The notes beneath the pieces are model-generated. The model saw nothing but the letters and a program-made list of their open reading frames with translations, made no database searches and had not been told where the DNA came from. The position numbers and the translations under genes were made by a program. A DNA stretch of 64,000 bases, taken from Coix lacryma-jobi var. lacryma-jobi. Lineage: Eukaryota; Streptophyta; Magnoliopsida; Poales; Poaceae. Positions 32,791-43,890 of the stretch are shown piece after piece (positions within the stretch are counted from its first letter, which is position 1; the number at the start of each line of letters is the position of its first letter). The DNA lies in NCBI GenBank assembly GCA_009763385.1, contig CM019823.1:87245104-87309103 (forward strand), in the 5' to 3' direction.

Positions 32791-35014
32791 CATAGAAGGA
32801 GCACAGCGCTCTTTTCTTTTTCCTTTTTGAAAGAGTGTGAATAGTGTTCTGTTTTCTCTTTTTTGTGTGAATTAATCTGTTGTTCCTTAAATACTGAGAA
32901 AATTATGGTATGCTCCATGCACTGTGTAGTATTTTATAAAAATATGAAACCTGACTTTTCTGCAAGAATTTGAAAATGTAAAATCCCTCTTTTAATTAAT
33001 AAATGGATAGTTTCGGATTTTTAGAAAATTATTTATAACTCCAAAAATCATGAGATAAATTTTTGTGAGCTTTCTATGCCATGTTTAGTCTCTGGTGAAA
33101 TTTTGAAGTCTTTTGGAACAAGTTGGTTTTTGAGCATTTATCTTTAATTGTTAAATAGTGCCTTTTGTTAATTAATGTCTGGAATTATTTGAGCACCTTA
33201 ATGACCTCCAAAAATTATGAAATTTGTTTTGCCATCTATCTACACCATAGTGAACTTATGTGATTAATTTGGTAATTTTTGGAGCAACTTCATAAAATGA
33301 CCTTTTTAAATAATTAAGGAAAATAGAAAAAATGATTTAGGGTTCATGTTGTATGCCCTGTTTTGCATTGTTCATGCTAGCATACTCATGTGCATGCATC
33401 ATTGCATTCGTATAGTCACCGAAGAAGGAGTCAAGATCGAGGCAGCCGCCGACGAACCTGTCCCTGAGGCTACCCCGAGCTCCGACAACTGCCCTGCCGC
33501 CTTCGAGCCTGCCCTCTTTGCTCTTCAAGGCAAGCCCCGGTGCATTTAACCCTTTCCTTGAATTTATAAAATGATTTCCTTAAATGCTTTTGAGTTAAAT
33601 TATTGCATTAGGTTTATAGGAGTTGTGTGTTATCCTAATTGATGCACTATCCACCTTGACCACTGATACACCTGATACCTGCTGTTCAAAAGTATTTGAA
33701 AAATGCTTAGCAATGCTTATTGAATTAGACTTTGCAATAAAATGCCAATTTCAAAAGTGTGATCACTTAAGGAATGTTTATGGGATTTTGGTCTTACTCC
33801 CCGGCTGTTGGCTAGGTATCTGATCCGTACCTAGTCAATAGCGAGGAGAGGTTGTCCGAGCGTACGGTGCCGTCATGTTGTAGTCCGAGACTCAACAGTT
33901 GACACCGACCGGGACAGGGTTGAAAAACTGACAGGACTATTACGCTTGGGTGAGATATGACCAAGGTATAGTTCTGGCTGGAAAATTAGGGACCATCCGT
34001 ATGGGGGCCTGCTGGTCAAGACTTGTAACTATTCACATACTTCGGAAAGCTCTGGCTTCGAGAAATCCTTGATTAGGACCGACAACCGCGCACTGGGAGT
34101 GGAGAGATGGCGGAAGTAGCATGTACCCACGTGGTCGTCGTACCTGGATAGGAGTGGTGTACTGTACTTCCGGGTGGCGTAGGACCGGTCCAATCTTGGA
34201 GGAATCGTGGTAGACGAGTTGGCATATGCAAGCTTGGGTGCTACATATGCAGTGTGGATAGGGATCCTCAGCTGAGTATTATTTATCCGGATTAACGTTG
34301 CTCCTCGGTTATGGAGACTTGGTCACTGACTGTCAACGGAGAGTGGTTCTCAACTAGGAATGTTTTGAAATGTAAAATGAATCATGAACGATGAAGCATT
34401 GAGGAATACTGAATCTTTCAAAAATAAAATAAGGTTTACAAAAATGCTTTTCTGCAAAATACTTGATCTTGCTTAAGCCTTACCTTGACTACCCTAAGCC
34501 TCTCATTCCTGAGTCTTCTCCCTTTTTCTTTAGTCGGGTAAGTCTTGTTGAGTACCCCAGTACTCAGGGTTTGTTACCCATGCTGCAGGTATGACAGAGT
34601 CCCCGATGTGTCTTGCACCCTGCTGCGTGACCATCGTCCAGGAATAGGCCGATGAGGCCGAAGAATAGTTGTACACCCTCGGGCTGGGTGATTATAAGTA
34701 TCTTTGCTGTTCTCCACTATGTTGCCTATGTCTATTTCTATTATCAGGACTTGGTTTGTAATAACTGCACCTTAATTTCTATTTGGAACCCTGTTTTGTA
34801 AAACTAATGTTATTTAAGTCTTCCGCTCTTTATTCCGATGTTATTTGTAAAAGTATGCAATGCTGTAACCGAATTGTGAGATGATCCTGCGGACATTGGG
34901 CACTGATGTAGCCCGGTGGCGAACAGGTCTTAATCACATGGAACATGGGTTCGACTGCCAGAGGTTGACAGGGACACGTGGGCCATGGGATTAGGGTCGT
35001 TTTGTCACAATAAC

Positions 35015-35720
35015 TTAGTATTTAGTTTGCATCTAGTTTGGGTTCTTCGTTGAGTAATCAGTGCTCTAGTTTTGGACGCAAGATTAGAGTAGTATATATT
35101 AGTGTAAGTGCGGTGCTTAGACTAGTTATACCTTAGTTTGTGGCTAGCCCCCCGGATAGCTATGGTAGCAAACAGGTGGTAACAGCCTTGGGAGCCTTGA
35201 ATTCCACCACGTAGTTGGGTTAGTTCTTAAATCATAAACCTCGTTGTGCACGTCTGAGGTAAATAGTCCAGAGGGTGTGTACGGTTCGAAGAACTAGATA
35301 AACTCTTTATTGCTAAGTTAGTTGTGATCGTAAGTGTGTAGGAAAACATTAATCTGTTCATCGGCCAGACCCCGCCGATTTAGTTTAGTAGTAGATAGTC
35401 TTTCTTTTCTTTTTAGTAGTAGTAGAAACCAACCCCCATTCATACATCTCAATCAACCCTGCTAGAATCACTAGTTGTTCATAGCAGTCCTAGTGTTAGT
35501 TCTGCCATAGTAGCTTTCCTATAAAAATAAATACGATACTCGGTTACTCCCGGGTGAAGTGCTACAATAGACTTATTTTGTGCGCTTGCGGAACCTACCA
35601 ATAGTCATACGAATAGTTAGTTATACTTCTTACATTAAGAAGTACCAACAAACCTTTTTGGCGCCGTTGCCGGGAATAGATCCCATAGTCTACTCCTAGT
35701 GACGACGTTAGCAAGAGTCA
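35015..35720 (+). mobile_element. Athila-type 5' LTR, 3' portion
   Basis: It matches 42711-43381 of the 3' LTR almost base for base, except for about 38 bp (around 35165-35205) present here and lost in the 3' LTR. It ends GAGTCA, the mirror of the TGAC that starts the 3' LTR. Its first 45 bp lie on the other side of the solo LTR (30812-30856). Confidence 0.85.
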
Positions 35721-35731
35721 AGAAGCATTTC

Positions 35732-35749
35732 TAGCGCCGTTGCCGGGGA
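35732..35749 (+). promoter_or_regulatory. Primer-binding site, tRNA-Asp type
   Basis: TAGCGCCGTTGCCGGGGA differs at one base from the complement of the plant tRNA-Asp 3' end (TGGCGCC...). It lies 11 bp past the LTR end. A second near-copy, TGGCGCCGTTGCCGGGA at about 35659, lies just inside the LTR and recurs as a decayed copy in the 3' LTR near 43320. Confidence 0.8.
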
Positions 35750-35853
35750 AGCAATTGGCTAGAATTAATTCTCTGTGATTTCTATTGAATTAACCCCCGT
35801 AGTTCTAGCGGGTGTATATATATTGTTCGTTGTTTGTGATCGTTCAAGTAGTC

Positions 35854-38009
35854 ATGGCCGGATTCAATCTTCCGAGCGACTATCAAGAAGATCCTGAGGC
35901 CATTCTTAGGAGAGCGAGAGCTAATCTCACTCCTTCGAGGAAGAACCTGGAGCTTCGTGAGAGGAGTTCATCGAGACAAGAATCCCAGTCAAAAGTGACT
36001 GACGAACCAAGCTGCTCCAACGATCAATCAACATCGATGTCGACCAAAACACTCTGTGAGTATTCCATGCCTACTGTTGCTCACATTCCAGTGTTACCTT
36101 CTACTAGTAATGTAGATTTTGAGCTTAAACCTCACTTAATATGTATGGCTCAAGCTATTGCATTTAATGGCAAACCTTTCGAGGATGCCAATGCTCACCT
36201 CCAGAATTTTCTGGAGATATGTAGTACAATTTCTGTGCAGGGAGTTTCACAGGATGCCATTAGACTTCGTCTCTTTCCATTTTCATTAGTGGAAAAAGCG
36301 AAGCAGTGGTTCCTCTTCAACTCTGGACACCTGCTGACGTGGGTGAGATGCGCGGATGAATTCCTTAACAAGTTCTGCCGATAAGTCGAACTATTCTTTT
36401 CCGTAGCAGGATTTCCAACTTTGGACAGGGAGACGAAGAAACAATCACTGAAGCTTGGGAGAGACTACAAGAGTATGTTGAATACTGTCCTCACCATGGT
36501 ATGCAAGACTGGTACTTGATCCAGAGCTTCTACAATGGACTCCAGCAAGAATCTCGACAACACATTGATGCTGCCGCCGGAGGTGCTCTCTCACTATAGA
36601 GAAGGCAACCAAACTGATCGAGACAATGGTGGTGAATCAAGGATGGACAGAAAAACATGCTAGAGGTATGTCTAAAATTAAGCAAGCTGATTCTGTTACC
36701 CTGCAAACTTTGGTAAAATTGCTAGAGCAAAGGATAAATGAGAAGAGAGATCGTGCTGCAAAGGAGTACTACGCCAAGCAAAGAGCCGCTTCGTCAAGTG
36801 AAGGTCAAGCAGAAATTAAGAAAGAGGTTGCCAAATCTCTTCTTAATAATGGTGGCTACGGAGAACCTCCAATTCCAATGATCCAACAATGGAATAATAA
36901 AGGTATGCCTCAAACCTCCGTATTTAATTCTCCTATTGGAAAATTAGTTTCTAATCAAGGTAGAATTAATGATAGCATAAATAATAAATTAATTAAACAT
37001 GATAAAATGTTAGAAGGAATTTATGCTAAACTGAAAGATTTTTCTGAAGCATTTAAGGAACAAATTAATTTTAATAAGAGATTAGAGCAAACAATAGATA
37101 ACATTAAATCTCATATTAAATACTATGAGGAGGTAAATGCTGTAACCACGAGAGGTGGTAAATCCACTCGTGATCCACCTCATCCTAATTTAGTTCCTAG
37201 TAGTAATACTGCTGCAAAGAAAAATATTGTTAATGTTGAAGAAGATGAAGAATATGAGACCCCAGCTGAACCTTCATCCAAGGTACGAACTGCTCCTCAT
37301 GAATTCTACGATACACATGTATTACCTTTTCCAGATCGAAACAGAAATCCGACGGAAGATGACCAATTCAAGAAATTCGTCGAGGTAATTCAAAAATTAT
37401 ATATACATGTGCCATTTATTGACGCTATGCAGGTTCCAACTTATGCAAAATATTTGAGAGACATGCTCAATAAGAAGAAACCAATTCCAAGTAGGGATGT
37501 GGTTAAATTAACCGAAGATTGCAGTGCGGTCATTTTAAACCAACTCCCAGAAAAGAAGAAGGACCCAGGAAACCCAACGATCGCTTGTTCAATTGGAGAG
37601 CAGCACTTCGAGCATGCACTCTGCGATCTGGGAGCAAGCGTTAGCGTCATGCCCAAGGTAATATATGATAAATTAAATCATCATACCTTGTCCCCTACTT
37701 CTATGTGTTTGCAGCTAGCCGATCAATCGCTCCGATATCCCGCGGGAATAGCAGAGAATATTCCGGTGAAAATCTGGAATCTCTGTCCGGGTGGATTTCG
37801 TGGTTCTGGATATTAATCCTGACCACCGGACGCCATTGATCTTGGGACGGCCATTTCTGAGCAATGCAAAAGCCACCATTGATGTAGGAGCTGGAGAAAT
37901 TCAGCTCCACATCAGTGGAAAGGAGGATAAATTCGAGTTCACACCGCGACCGGAAAAACACCCGTCATCAAGGTTCGTCGGTGCCGACACTCCACCACAA
38001 CCAACGTGA
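35854..38009 (+). pseudogene. Athila-type gag-protease, frameshifted
   Basis: ATG 35854 opens a 177-codon frame with the capsid pattern (FNGKPFEDANAHLQNFLEIC, then RLRLFPFSLVEKAKQWF). It shifts at about 36384 and continues from 36626 in a 396-codon frame through a Lys/Glu-rich linker to the protease. There the retropepsin motif is CDLGASVSVMP; Athila proteases carry DLGA rather than DTGA. After another shift near 37790 the C-terminal strand (PLILGRPFLSNAKATID) is read at 37791-38009. The frame between 36384 and 36626 also shows capsid residues in pieces. Gag forms the particle and protease cuts the polyprotein. At least two frameshifts and stops make it non-functional as it stands. Confidence 0.85.
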
Positions 38010-38882
38010 AGGCGACACTAATCGGGAATTCAAAGCGGCTAACCAAGGTAAGTTAGGCTAAGGTAAGTCTTTATCCCTCATTTAAATTTTTGTTTTTACT
38101 TAAGCAAATTAATTTTCCTGCAAATTAGATGTTTACTAGAGTGATTAGGTGGCTCCTAGGGGGTTTAGGGCAGCCATAGGGGTGGCGCCCGCCACCCCAA
38201 GCTGGCGCCCGCCACCCTAGGGTGCACTAGGGAGCACTAGCTAATCTCTGGACTATTACACCTACCTCCTAGACCTAAATAACACCAAGGGAGACCCATG
38301 GCTTTGCTCATTTCAATGCAATCACTCACTCCCATGTCTCCCCCTCTTCACTCTACCTTTTGGACACATCTCCACCCAAAAATTCTAGTGCACATGTGAT
38401 GGAGAGTGACAAGGAGAGCACTAGGTGAAAGGAGGGGTGAGTTGGAGTGAAATTCAGCCAAGGAGGGTGGCGCCCGCCACTTTTTCCTAGCGCCCGCCAC
38501 CTCTATTTCCACATTTCGGTACAAAACTGCTCCCGAGTAAGTTTCCCACCATCCTTGGTATAAAGTATGACCAGGATGAAGAAGTGGTCTTTGAAATTTC
38601 CAGCTCACTTGCCCCATTTAGGAGGTTACACTCTTTTCACTTTGCACCGACCCTACCACTTTATTCCCCACTTGGAATTTTAGTGGACATTACGAGGGAA
38701 ACCTCATGTGTCGGTTGCAGGCAGAAATGGGCAATGTGGGGTGGCGCCCGCCAGCCGGGTGAAGCTCACAGCCTTCCCCCTTCCATCCTCAGCCTATAAA
38801 TACTACCCACACCCCATGCAAGTTCCTACAACTCACTCAAAACACATAAACACCAGCCATCTTGAGCACTAGCAAGGAAGTC
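38010..38882 (+). promoter_or_regulatory. LTR-like internal promoter segment
   Basis: No coding sequence is seen. It has five copies of the TGGCGCCCGCCA-type motif (38183, 38203, 38468, 38489, 38742) and then TATAAATA at 38795-38802, 81 bp before the ATG of the next ORF. The 3' LTR shows the same arrangement, with motif pairs (42090/42110 and 42361/42382) followed by TATAAATA at 42433. It therefore looks like a diverged LTR promoter or a dedicated promoter for the second ORF. Confidence 0.6.
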
Positions 38883-40545
38883 ATGGGCCCTCTCAAGAAC
38901 TTCTTCACCGGCAAGAAGAAGAAGAGTAAGGGTGAGGGAAGTTCGTCGAGAGCAAACACCCACATTCGCTTTGCTGCGAGTGATGAGGAGAGCGCCGGGT
39001 GGGGTACTCCATCCACCAACGAAATGTCGGTGGATCGGGACTCTCCGCCCACACACCAGGCTGGACCGACCATCCGCATCCTGAACTCCGTCAATGATAT
39101 CATCTGGCAGAGTGATCGGGAACGGCAGGCCCGGAACATCCTCAGTGAGAGGGAGTTCGTTCACACCCGCCACATCGATGCCGAGGCTAAGTCGCACTGG
39201 TATGGACAATGAGTTTCTCTATATTTCTCGAAACTTACGATGGGAAGATGCATGGAAGGTTAATGAGGAGGGAATCCTTCCCCTCACAATGGAATTTTTG
39301 GCCACTATGCAAATATCTGCTAATCACATAACATTTTGGCTTTTTAATGAAGAACATTCTTTAACGTGGAAGCAGTTCAGCAAGAATCTAAACTTTGATG
39401 ATTCATGCTTGCTAAGCTTGGAATCTGCCTGTACGAGATTCAATAGAAATGAATTCTGGAAAAGTATTGCTGGGAACAGAGACCCAGGCTTGCCCCGTAC
39501 AAGTAATATCCACAACCCCACGCTCAGGTTCTTTCACAAGTATATTAGTATCACACTTTTTCCAAGACCCGACTTGAGACCAATTAAAAAGCCCGAAATG
39601 TTGCTGCTTTATGCTCTAGTAAACCACATAAAAGTATCACCCGCCAAGGCCATGGTGGACTACTGGTCTAAATTTAATCAACGCACTGGAAATATTGAAA
39701 TGACATCATGGATAACTAGACTGGCTTTTAACATGGTTCTGCTGAACACCGCTATATACTCCTACATTCCTAGCGACCGAGATCTTTTGACCATGGAGCA
39801 TTTCTCGCAAGGACACCTCTTGCGTGAGAACCAGGAGACCGGTGAGATTCACATGATCTACCAAGATTATGTGAATAAAATCGCTCTTCCTGACTTGTCA
39901 CTTTGGTTGGTGAATGCACCAACATTACTTTTGGCCCTGGAAACCGAGGCAGAGCAAAACCGCAGGTTGGCCCGAGAGAACATCATGCAGGTTCCCAGGA
40001 GGAGGACGCGAGCGCAGACCCGTGCAGCAGGAGAGGCCACAAGAGCCGCAGCAGCGGCACAGAAGTTTGACCCTTTCCATGCAGGGCAGTATGAAGGAGC
40101 AGCACATTATGGTCATTTGACACCCCCTGACTCGCACCAAGCAGGAGGATCGAATTGGCAACAACCGCAACATCCGCGATGGGAATACGGCCAGGAGGCA
40201 TCCTTTCACTCATCCCAGTTGGGGAGTTCATCCGACTCCTTGGGAGGATCCACCCGGTACACTGGCCGTGGTGATGAGTTCTTCCATAGGGGAATCTCGC
40301 CACAGGCCGCTCGCCATTCGTCCTTTCATCAGGACGAGTGGATGCGCGATATGGGATATCTTCAGCACCAACTGAATGGACTCACCATGGATACTGCCGA
40401 AATCCGTCAGGACTTGGACAACTTGAACCAAAATTTCCAGGAATTCCGCCAGGAAACTGGTGGAGAACTGGGTAATATCTCTTCTCTCTTGCAGCAGAAC
40501 CAGCAGAACTGGGACGACATGTACCGTCGTCAGGGATGGATGTAA
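38883..40545 (+). pseudogene. ATHILA ORF-1-like gene, one frameshift
   Basis: ATG 38883 opens a basic, Ser/Lys-rich start (FFTGKKKKSKGEGSS). Near 39205 the frame must shift by one to continue with EFLYISRNLRWEDAWKV and a long alpha-rich domain to about residue 380 (FFHKYISITLFPR, then MLLLYALVNHIKVSPAKAMV), resembling the ATHILA ORF-1/putative plant transposon protein family. A Gln/Ser-rich tail and a predicted coiled coil (NGLTMDTAEIRQDLDNLNQN) end at TAA 40543. The function of this family is unknown. Here it sits where pol should be, behind its own TATA box. Except for the single shift the frame is about 550 codons and open, suggesting recent activity. Confidence 0.65.
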
Positions 40546-40680
40546 CCCAACCACGCCAAAAGCCAGCTTGGGGGAGGACCCCCGTCAAAAAGGTAAGTAT
40601 CACTACCGTCTTAATTTCTATCAGTTTTATTTTTTTTCAATAATTTAAATTTGAGTTTTATCTTAGTTAATTTACAGTTA

Positions 40681-40681
40681 A

Positions 40682-40720
<39 letters not shown>
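40681..40720 (+). repeat. (TAA)n microsatellite
   Basis: About 12-13 uninterrupted AAT/TAA triplets in the 3' noncoding region of the Athila-type element. Confidence 0.95.
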
Positions 40721-40722
<2 letters not shown>

Positions 40723-41239
40723 GCAATAAATGAAACGCTCTCATCGTAAGTCTTTCTAATAAATAAAAAAAATGCATGCCATGCATTAGAGTTATCATGG
40801 GAGAACGTATGCTAGAACTAAACTTGAGACATGAGCATTAGACTAAGTAAAGGGGAAGTAAGTTTCTACTTTGACTTGAGCGAGTCAAGTTTGTGGAGTT
40901 GTTATTTTGAAAAAAATTAAAAACTTGCTCTAAGTACTTCTGTGGCAAAGAAAGTCCTACCAAAGCCAAATAATTTTTACTCTTAGAGTAGGAGCTTCCA
41001 CTTGCTGCATGTTAGTGTTAAGCTAGTTAGACTTTTGTTGATAGTCATGGTAGAGAAACTTGTCATATTTTTAGACCAAGGAATTCACTTGCACCCACCT
41101 ATATAGTGCTATTCTTACACCGAGAATACGCACACAACATGCCTTTATTTCCATTCATTGTTAGGAATACTTTATGGCAAAATATCATGCTCCATAATGA
41201 AATCTCAGGGACATGGCTATAATCATTCTTCAAAAAAAA

Positions 41240-41353
41240 AGAGCAAGTGCTCTAGAAAGAAAAGAATATTCAAAAGAGCAAGTGCTCTAGAAAGAAAATT
41301 CAAAAGAGCAAGTGCTCTAGAAATAAGAGAATATCCAAAAGAGCAAATGCTCT
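41240..41353 (+). repeat. Array of four AGAGCA-TGCTCT hairpins
   Basis: AGAGCAAGTGCTCT occurs at 41240, 41275 and 41305, and AGAGCAAATGCTCT at 41340. Spacing is 35, 30 and 35 bp, with A-rich linkers containing AGAAAGAAAA or ATTCAAA. Each unit is a perfect 6-bp stem with a two-base centre. Confidence 0.85.
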
Positions 41354-41870
41354 CATTCATAGCCATGATCCCACAAATGAGATAGAAAGGAGAAGTGCCA
41401 TGAAAGTATTAGCCACAATAAATACCACACACTTGCACATTCCTGGTCTGAACCTATGACTTGTTGCTCCTTTCCTCCACTTGTCTAACTTAGCAAAATT
41501 ATGCTAGCATTGCATGCTCACTTTTTATCCTACCCATTAAACCCCACATAAAGTCTTAGTGAGAGGATAATTCTTCCATTTCCACATACAAATATGAGTG
41601 ATCGAGTGAGCCACAGAAGTTGCTAAGCATGCTTTCTTTTGAACAAAACTTGCAAAAACTCCACATATCTTGATTAGCAAAATAGGCAAGGGAAAGACAA
41701 ACCTTCTTTCTTGTTGGCCTTTTGTTCTAATCTTGAGTGCAGGGAAGGCTACCAATTCCATGGTGATGAAAATAATATGGGCATACACAACAAAAACACA
41801 GAGTTTCCAAGATTATTTCAAGTCCATGCTTGCTCGAGGACGAGCAAGAGGTAAGCTTGGGGGAGCTTTT

Positions 41871-43381
41871 TGACGCTCACTAAGTGTCATATTATTAGCA
41901 TCAACAAGGTCATATAACGCAACACAAGGACCTAAAATCAACCAAAAACCTTTTATAAACTAACAATTTCCACTTGTCCTTGAGTTTTATTTGAATGTAG
42001 GAAATTGCAGGGTTTTTGAGCAAAATGACCAAGAGGACCCACCAGGAGGCGAGCACACTCACCTGGGCTCACTTTGGGCCAAGGTGGGGTGGCGCCCGCC
42101 ACCCATCACTGGCGGCCGCCAGGGGGGAGAAGCCCAAACTCCCCCTGCCACGTCACTGATCCAGGGGAGGCATCCCACACTCATTTGCAGCCATTGTTCA
42201 CCTAAGTCGGTTCATCCAAGGGCTAAGAAGCAGCGTCACATGGATCATGGCCTAATTGCCCATGTGACGGTTATTGGACAACCCTAACCAATCCCAAACC
42301 GACTTGGAGGACCTCCTGGATGCCGTTGGTGAAGAGGCGGTGGATCCAAGGGCTAGGGGGTGGCGGCCGCCACCTAGGGCTTGCGCCCGCCACCACACTC
42401 ACCCCCCTGACCTAACCCTAGGTCCCTTAGGCTATAAATAGGACCCCCCGAACTCATTTGTACTCAGACCTCACCTCATTAGTCCCACTCTCTTGCAAGT
42501 GAAGCTCTAGTGAAGGAACACTCTAGTTGAGAGACTTAGAGTGAGAGCGAGAGTGAAGAAGAGAAGAGCTGGAGTTGTAATAGAGGATCTTCCAAGTCTT
42601 TGGTATAATTCCAAGTCTTTCTTCATTTATCTTAGTGTTCTTCTACTTTCAGTATTTACTTTAAGTTCTTTACTTATTGTTCCTGTTCAGTGCTTTCGAT
42701 CATAGATAACTTAGTATTTAGTTTGCATCTAGTTTGGGTCCTTCGTTGAGTAATCAGTGCTCTAGTTTTGGATGCAAGATTAGAGTAGTATATATTAGTG
42801 TAAGCGCGGTGCTTAGACTAGTTATACCTTAGTTTGTGGCTAGCCCCCCGGATAGCTGTTGGGTTCCACCACGTAGTTGGGTTAGTTCTTAAATCATAAA
42901 CCTCGTTGTGCACGTCTGAGGTAAATAGTCCAGAGGGTGTGTACGGTTCGAAGAACTAGATAAACTCTTTATTGTTAAGTTAGTTGTGATCGTAAGTGTG
43001 TAGGAAAACATTAATCTGTTCATCGGCCAGACCCGCCGATTTAGTTTAGTAGTAGATAGTCTTTCTTTTCTTTTTAGTAGTAGTAGAAACCAACCCCCAT
43101 TCATACATCTCAATCAACCCTGCTAGAATCACTAGTTGTTCATAGCAGTCCTAGTGTTAGTTCTGCCATAGTAGCTTCCCTGTAGAAATAAATACGATAC
43201 TCGGTTACTCCTAGGTGAAGTGCTACAATAGACTTATTCTGTGCGCTTGCAGAACCTACCAATAGTCATACGAATAGTTTGTTATACTTCTTACATTAAG
43301 AAGTACCAACAAACCTTTCTGGTGCCGTTGCCAGGAATAGATCCCATAGTCTACTCCTAGTGACGACGTTAGCAAGAGTCA
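41871..43381 (+). mobile_element. Athila-type 3' LTR (1,511 bp)
   Basis: It starts TGACGCTCACTAAG after a polypurine tract and ends GAGTCA; the tips TGAC/GTCA are inverse complements. It has two pairs of the 20-bp-phased motif, TATAAATA at 42433-42440, then R-U5 matching the 5' LTR. The LTR end was placed at 43381, not at 43311, because the 70 bp between them are shared with the 5' LTR before its primer site. Confidence 0.8.
42433..42440 (+). promoter_or_regulatory. TATA box of the Athila-type LTR
   Basis: TATAAATA in the context GGCTATAAATAGGACC, preceded by two motif pairs. Confidence 0.75.
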
Positions 43382-43890
43382 ACAGCGGCCGCCACCTCCC
43401 TCACCGTTGGATGCACCGCCTTGGCTTCAACGGCATCCAGGAGCTCCAGAGAGGCGGTGGTTAGGTCGGTTGCATGTCTGAGTAACCGCCATCCTGCCTT
43501 GATCCACACCATTCCATCCTGAGCCGTCCGATGCCACTGACCTAGTGACCAAGGGCCAAGATTTGGCCTTGGGATGGTCACACGGATCAGTGACGTGGCA
43601 AAGAAGGAGAGTTGGGCCTCTCCATGTGGCGGGCACCACATATGGGTGGCGGGCGCCACCTCTGGTTGGCGGGCGCCACCCCACTCGGGCCCAAATGGGT
43701 CCTGGTGAGTGGGCTTGTCTCCTGGTGGATCCATTCTTCAAATTTGGTCCAAATTCCTCCATTCAAATAAAATTCTTTGGACATGTGGAATTTGGTTAGT
43801 TTGAAACCTATTTGACTACATTTCATGCCTTTTTGGTGAATTTTAGGGTAAAATGTTGATGGTAAAATAGGTGTTTAAGGACCATCAACA
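43382..43890 (-). mobile_element. Partial Athila-type LTR, opposite orientation
   Basis: Read leftward from TGTTGATGG at 43890 it follows the same plan as 41871-42400: a stretch matching ACTCACC...GGGCCC, three phased TGGCGCCCGCCA-type motifs (43678, 43658, 43638), then a CGGCATCCAGGAG block also found near 42315. It stops where it meets the 3' LTR at 43381. It represents only U3 of a diverged relative. Confidence 0.6.

Larger units (their letters stand above)
30857..35009 (+). mobile_element. Solo gypsy LTR of 4,153 bp (Tekay/Del-like)
   Basis: It begins TGTAACACC and ends TTTGTCACA and is flanked by the direct repeat ATAAC (30852-30856 and 35010-35014). No coding region lies between the ends, so it is a single LTR left after recombination of a full element. 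Inside are AT-rich U3 sequence, a TATAAAA box at 31986, a CpG-rich transcribed part with two minisatellites, and a long AT-rich tail. It resembles the LTR starting at 62304 but is clearly diverged from it. The host LTR reads continuously across the insertion when compared with the 3' LTR (42690-42730). Confidence 0.9.
40546..41870 (+). other. Athila-type 3' noncoding region with polypurine tracts
   Basis: No gene is seen. A tract AGCTTGGGGGAGGACC follows the ORF at about 40565, and its twin AAGCTTGGGGGAG (41853-41865) sits six bases before the 3' LTR and is the likely plus-strand primer. Between them lie a TAA microsatellite and a hairpin array. The duplicated tract suggests an LTR boundary once lay near 40565, or that two tracts prime second-strand synthesis. 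Confidence 0.6.
30812..43381 (+). mobile_element. Non-autonomous Athila-type gypsy element with nested solo LTR
   Basis: Layout: truncated 5' LTR (30812-30856 plus 35015-35720, split by a solo LTR), primer site (35732), gag-protease (35.85-38.01 kb), an LTR-like promoter segment (38.0-38.88 kb), an ATHILA ORF-1-like gene (38.88-40.55 kb), a long 3' noncoding part with polypurine tracts, and the 3' LTR (41871-43381). Reverse transcriptase, RNase H and integrase are absent, so the element depends on partners. The 5' LTR is cut at 30812 by a junction with an inverted relative, so no target duplication can be checked. Confidence 0.8.

Noticed and set aside
31582..32918. Long open frames on both strands in GC-rich DNA
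   Set aside because: They come from CpG-rich composition and two minisatellites in an LTR; frames are open on both strands at once, with repetitive Arg/Pro/Ser content and no family pattern.
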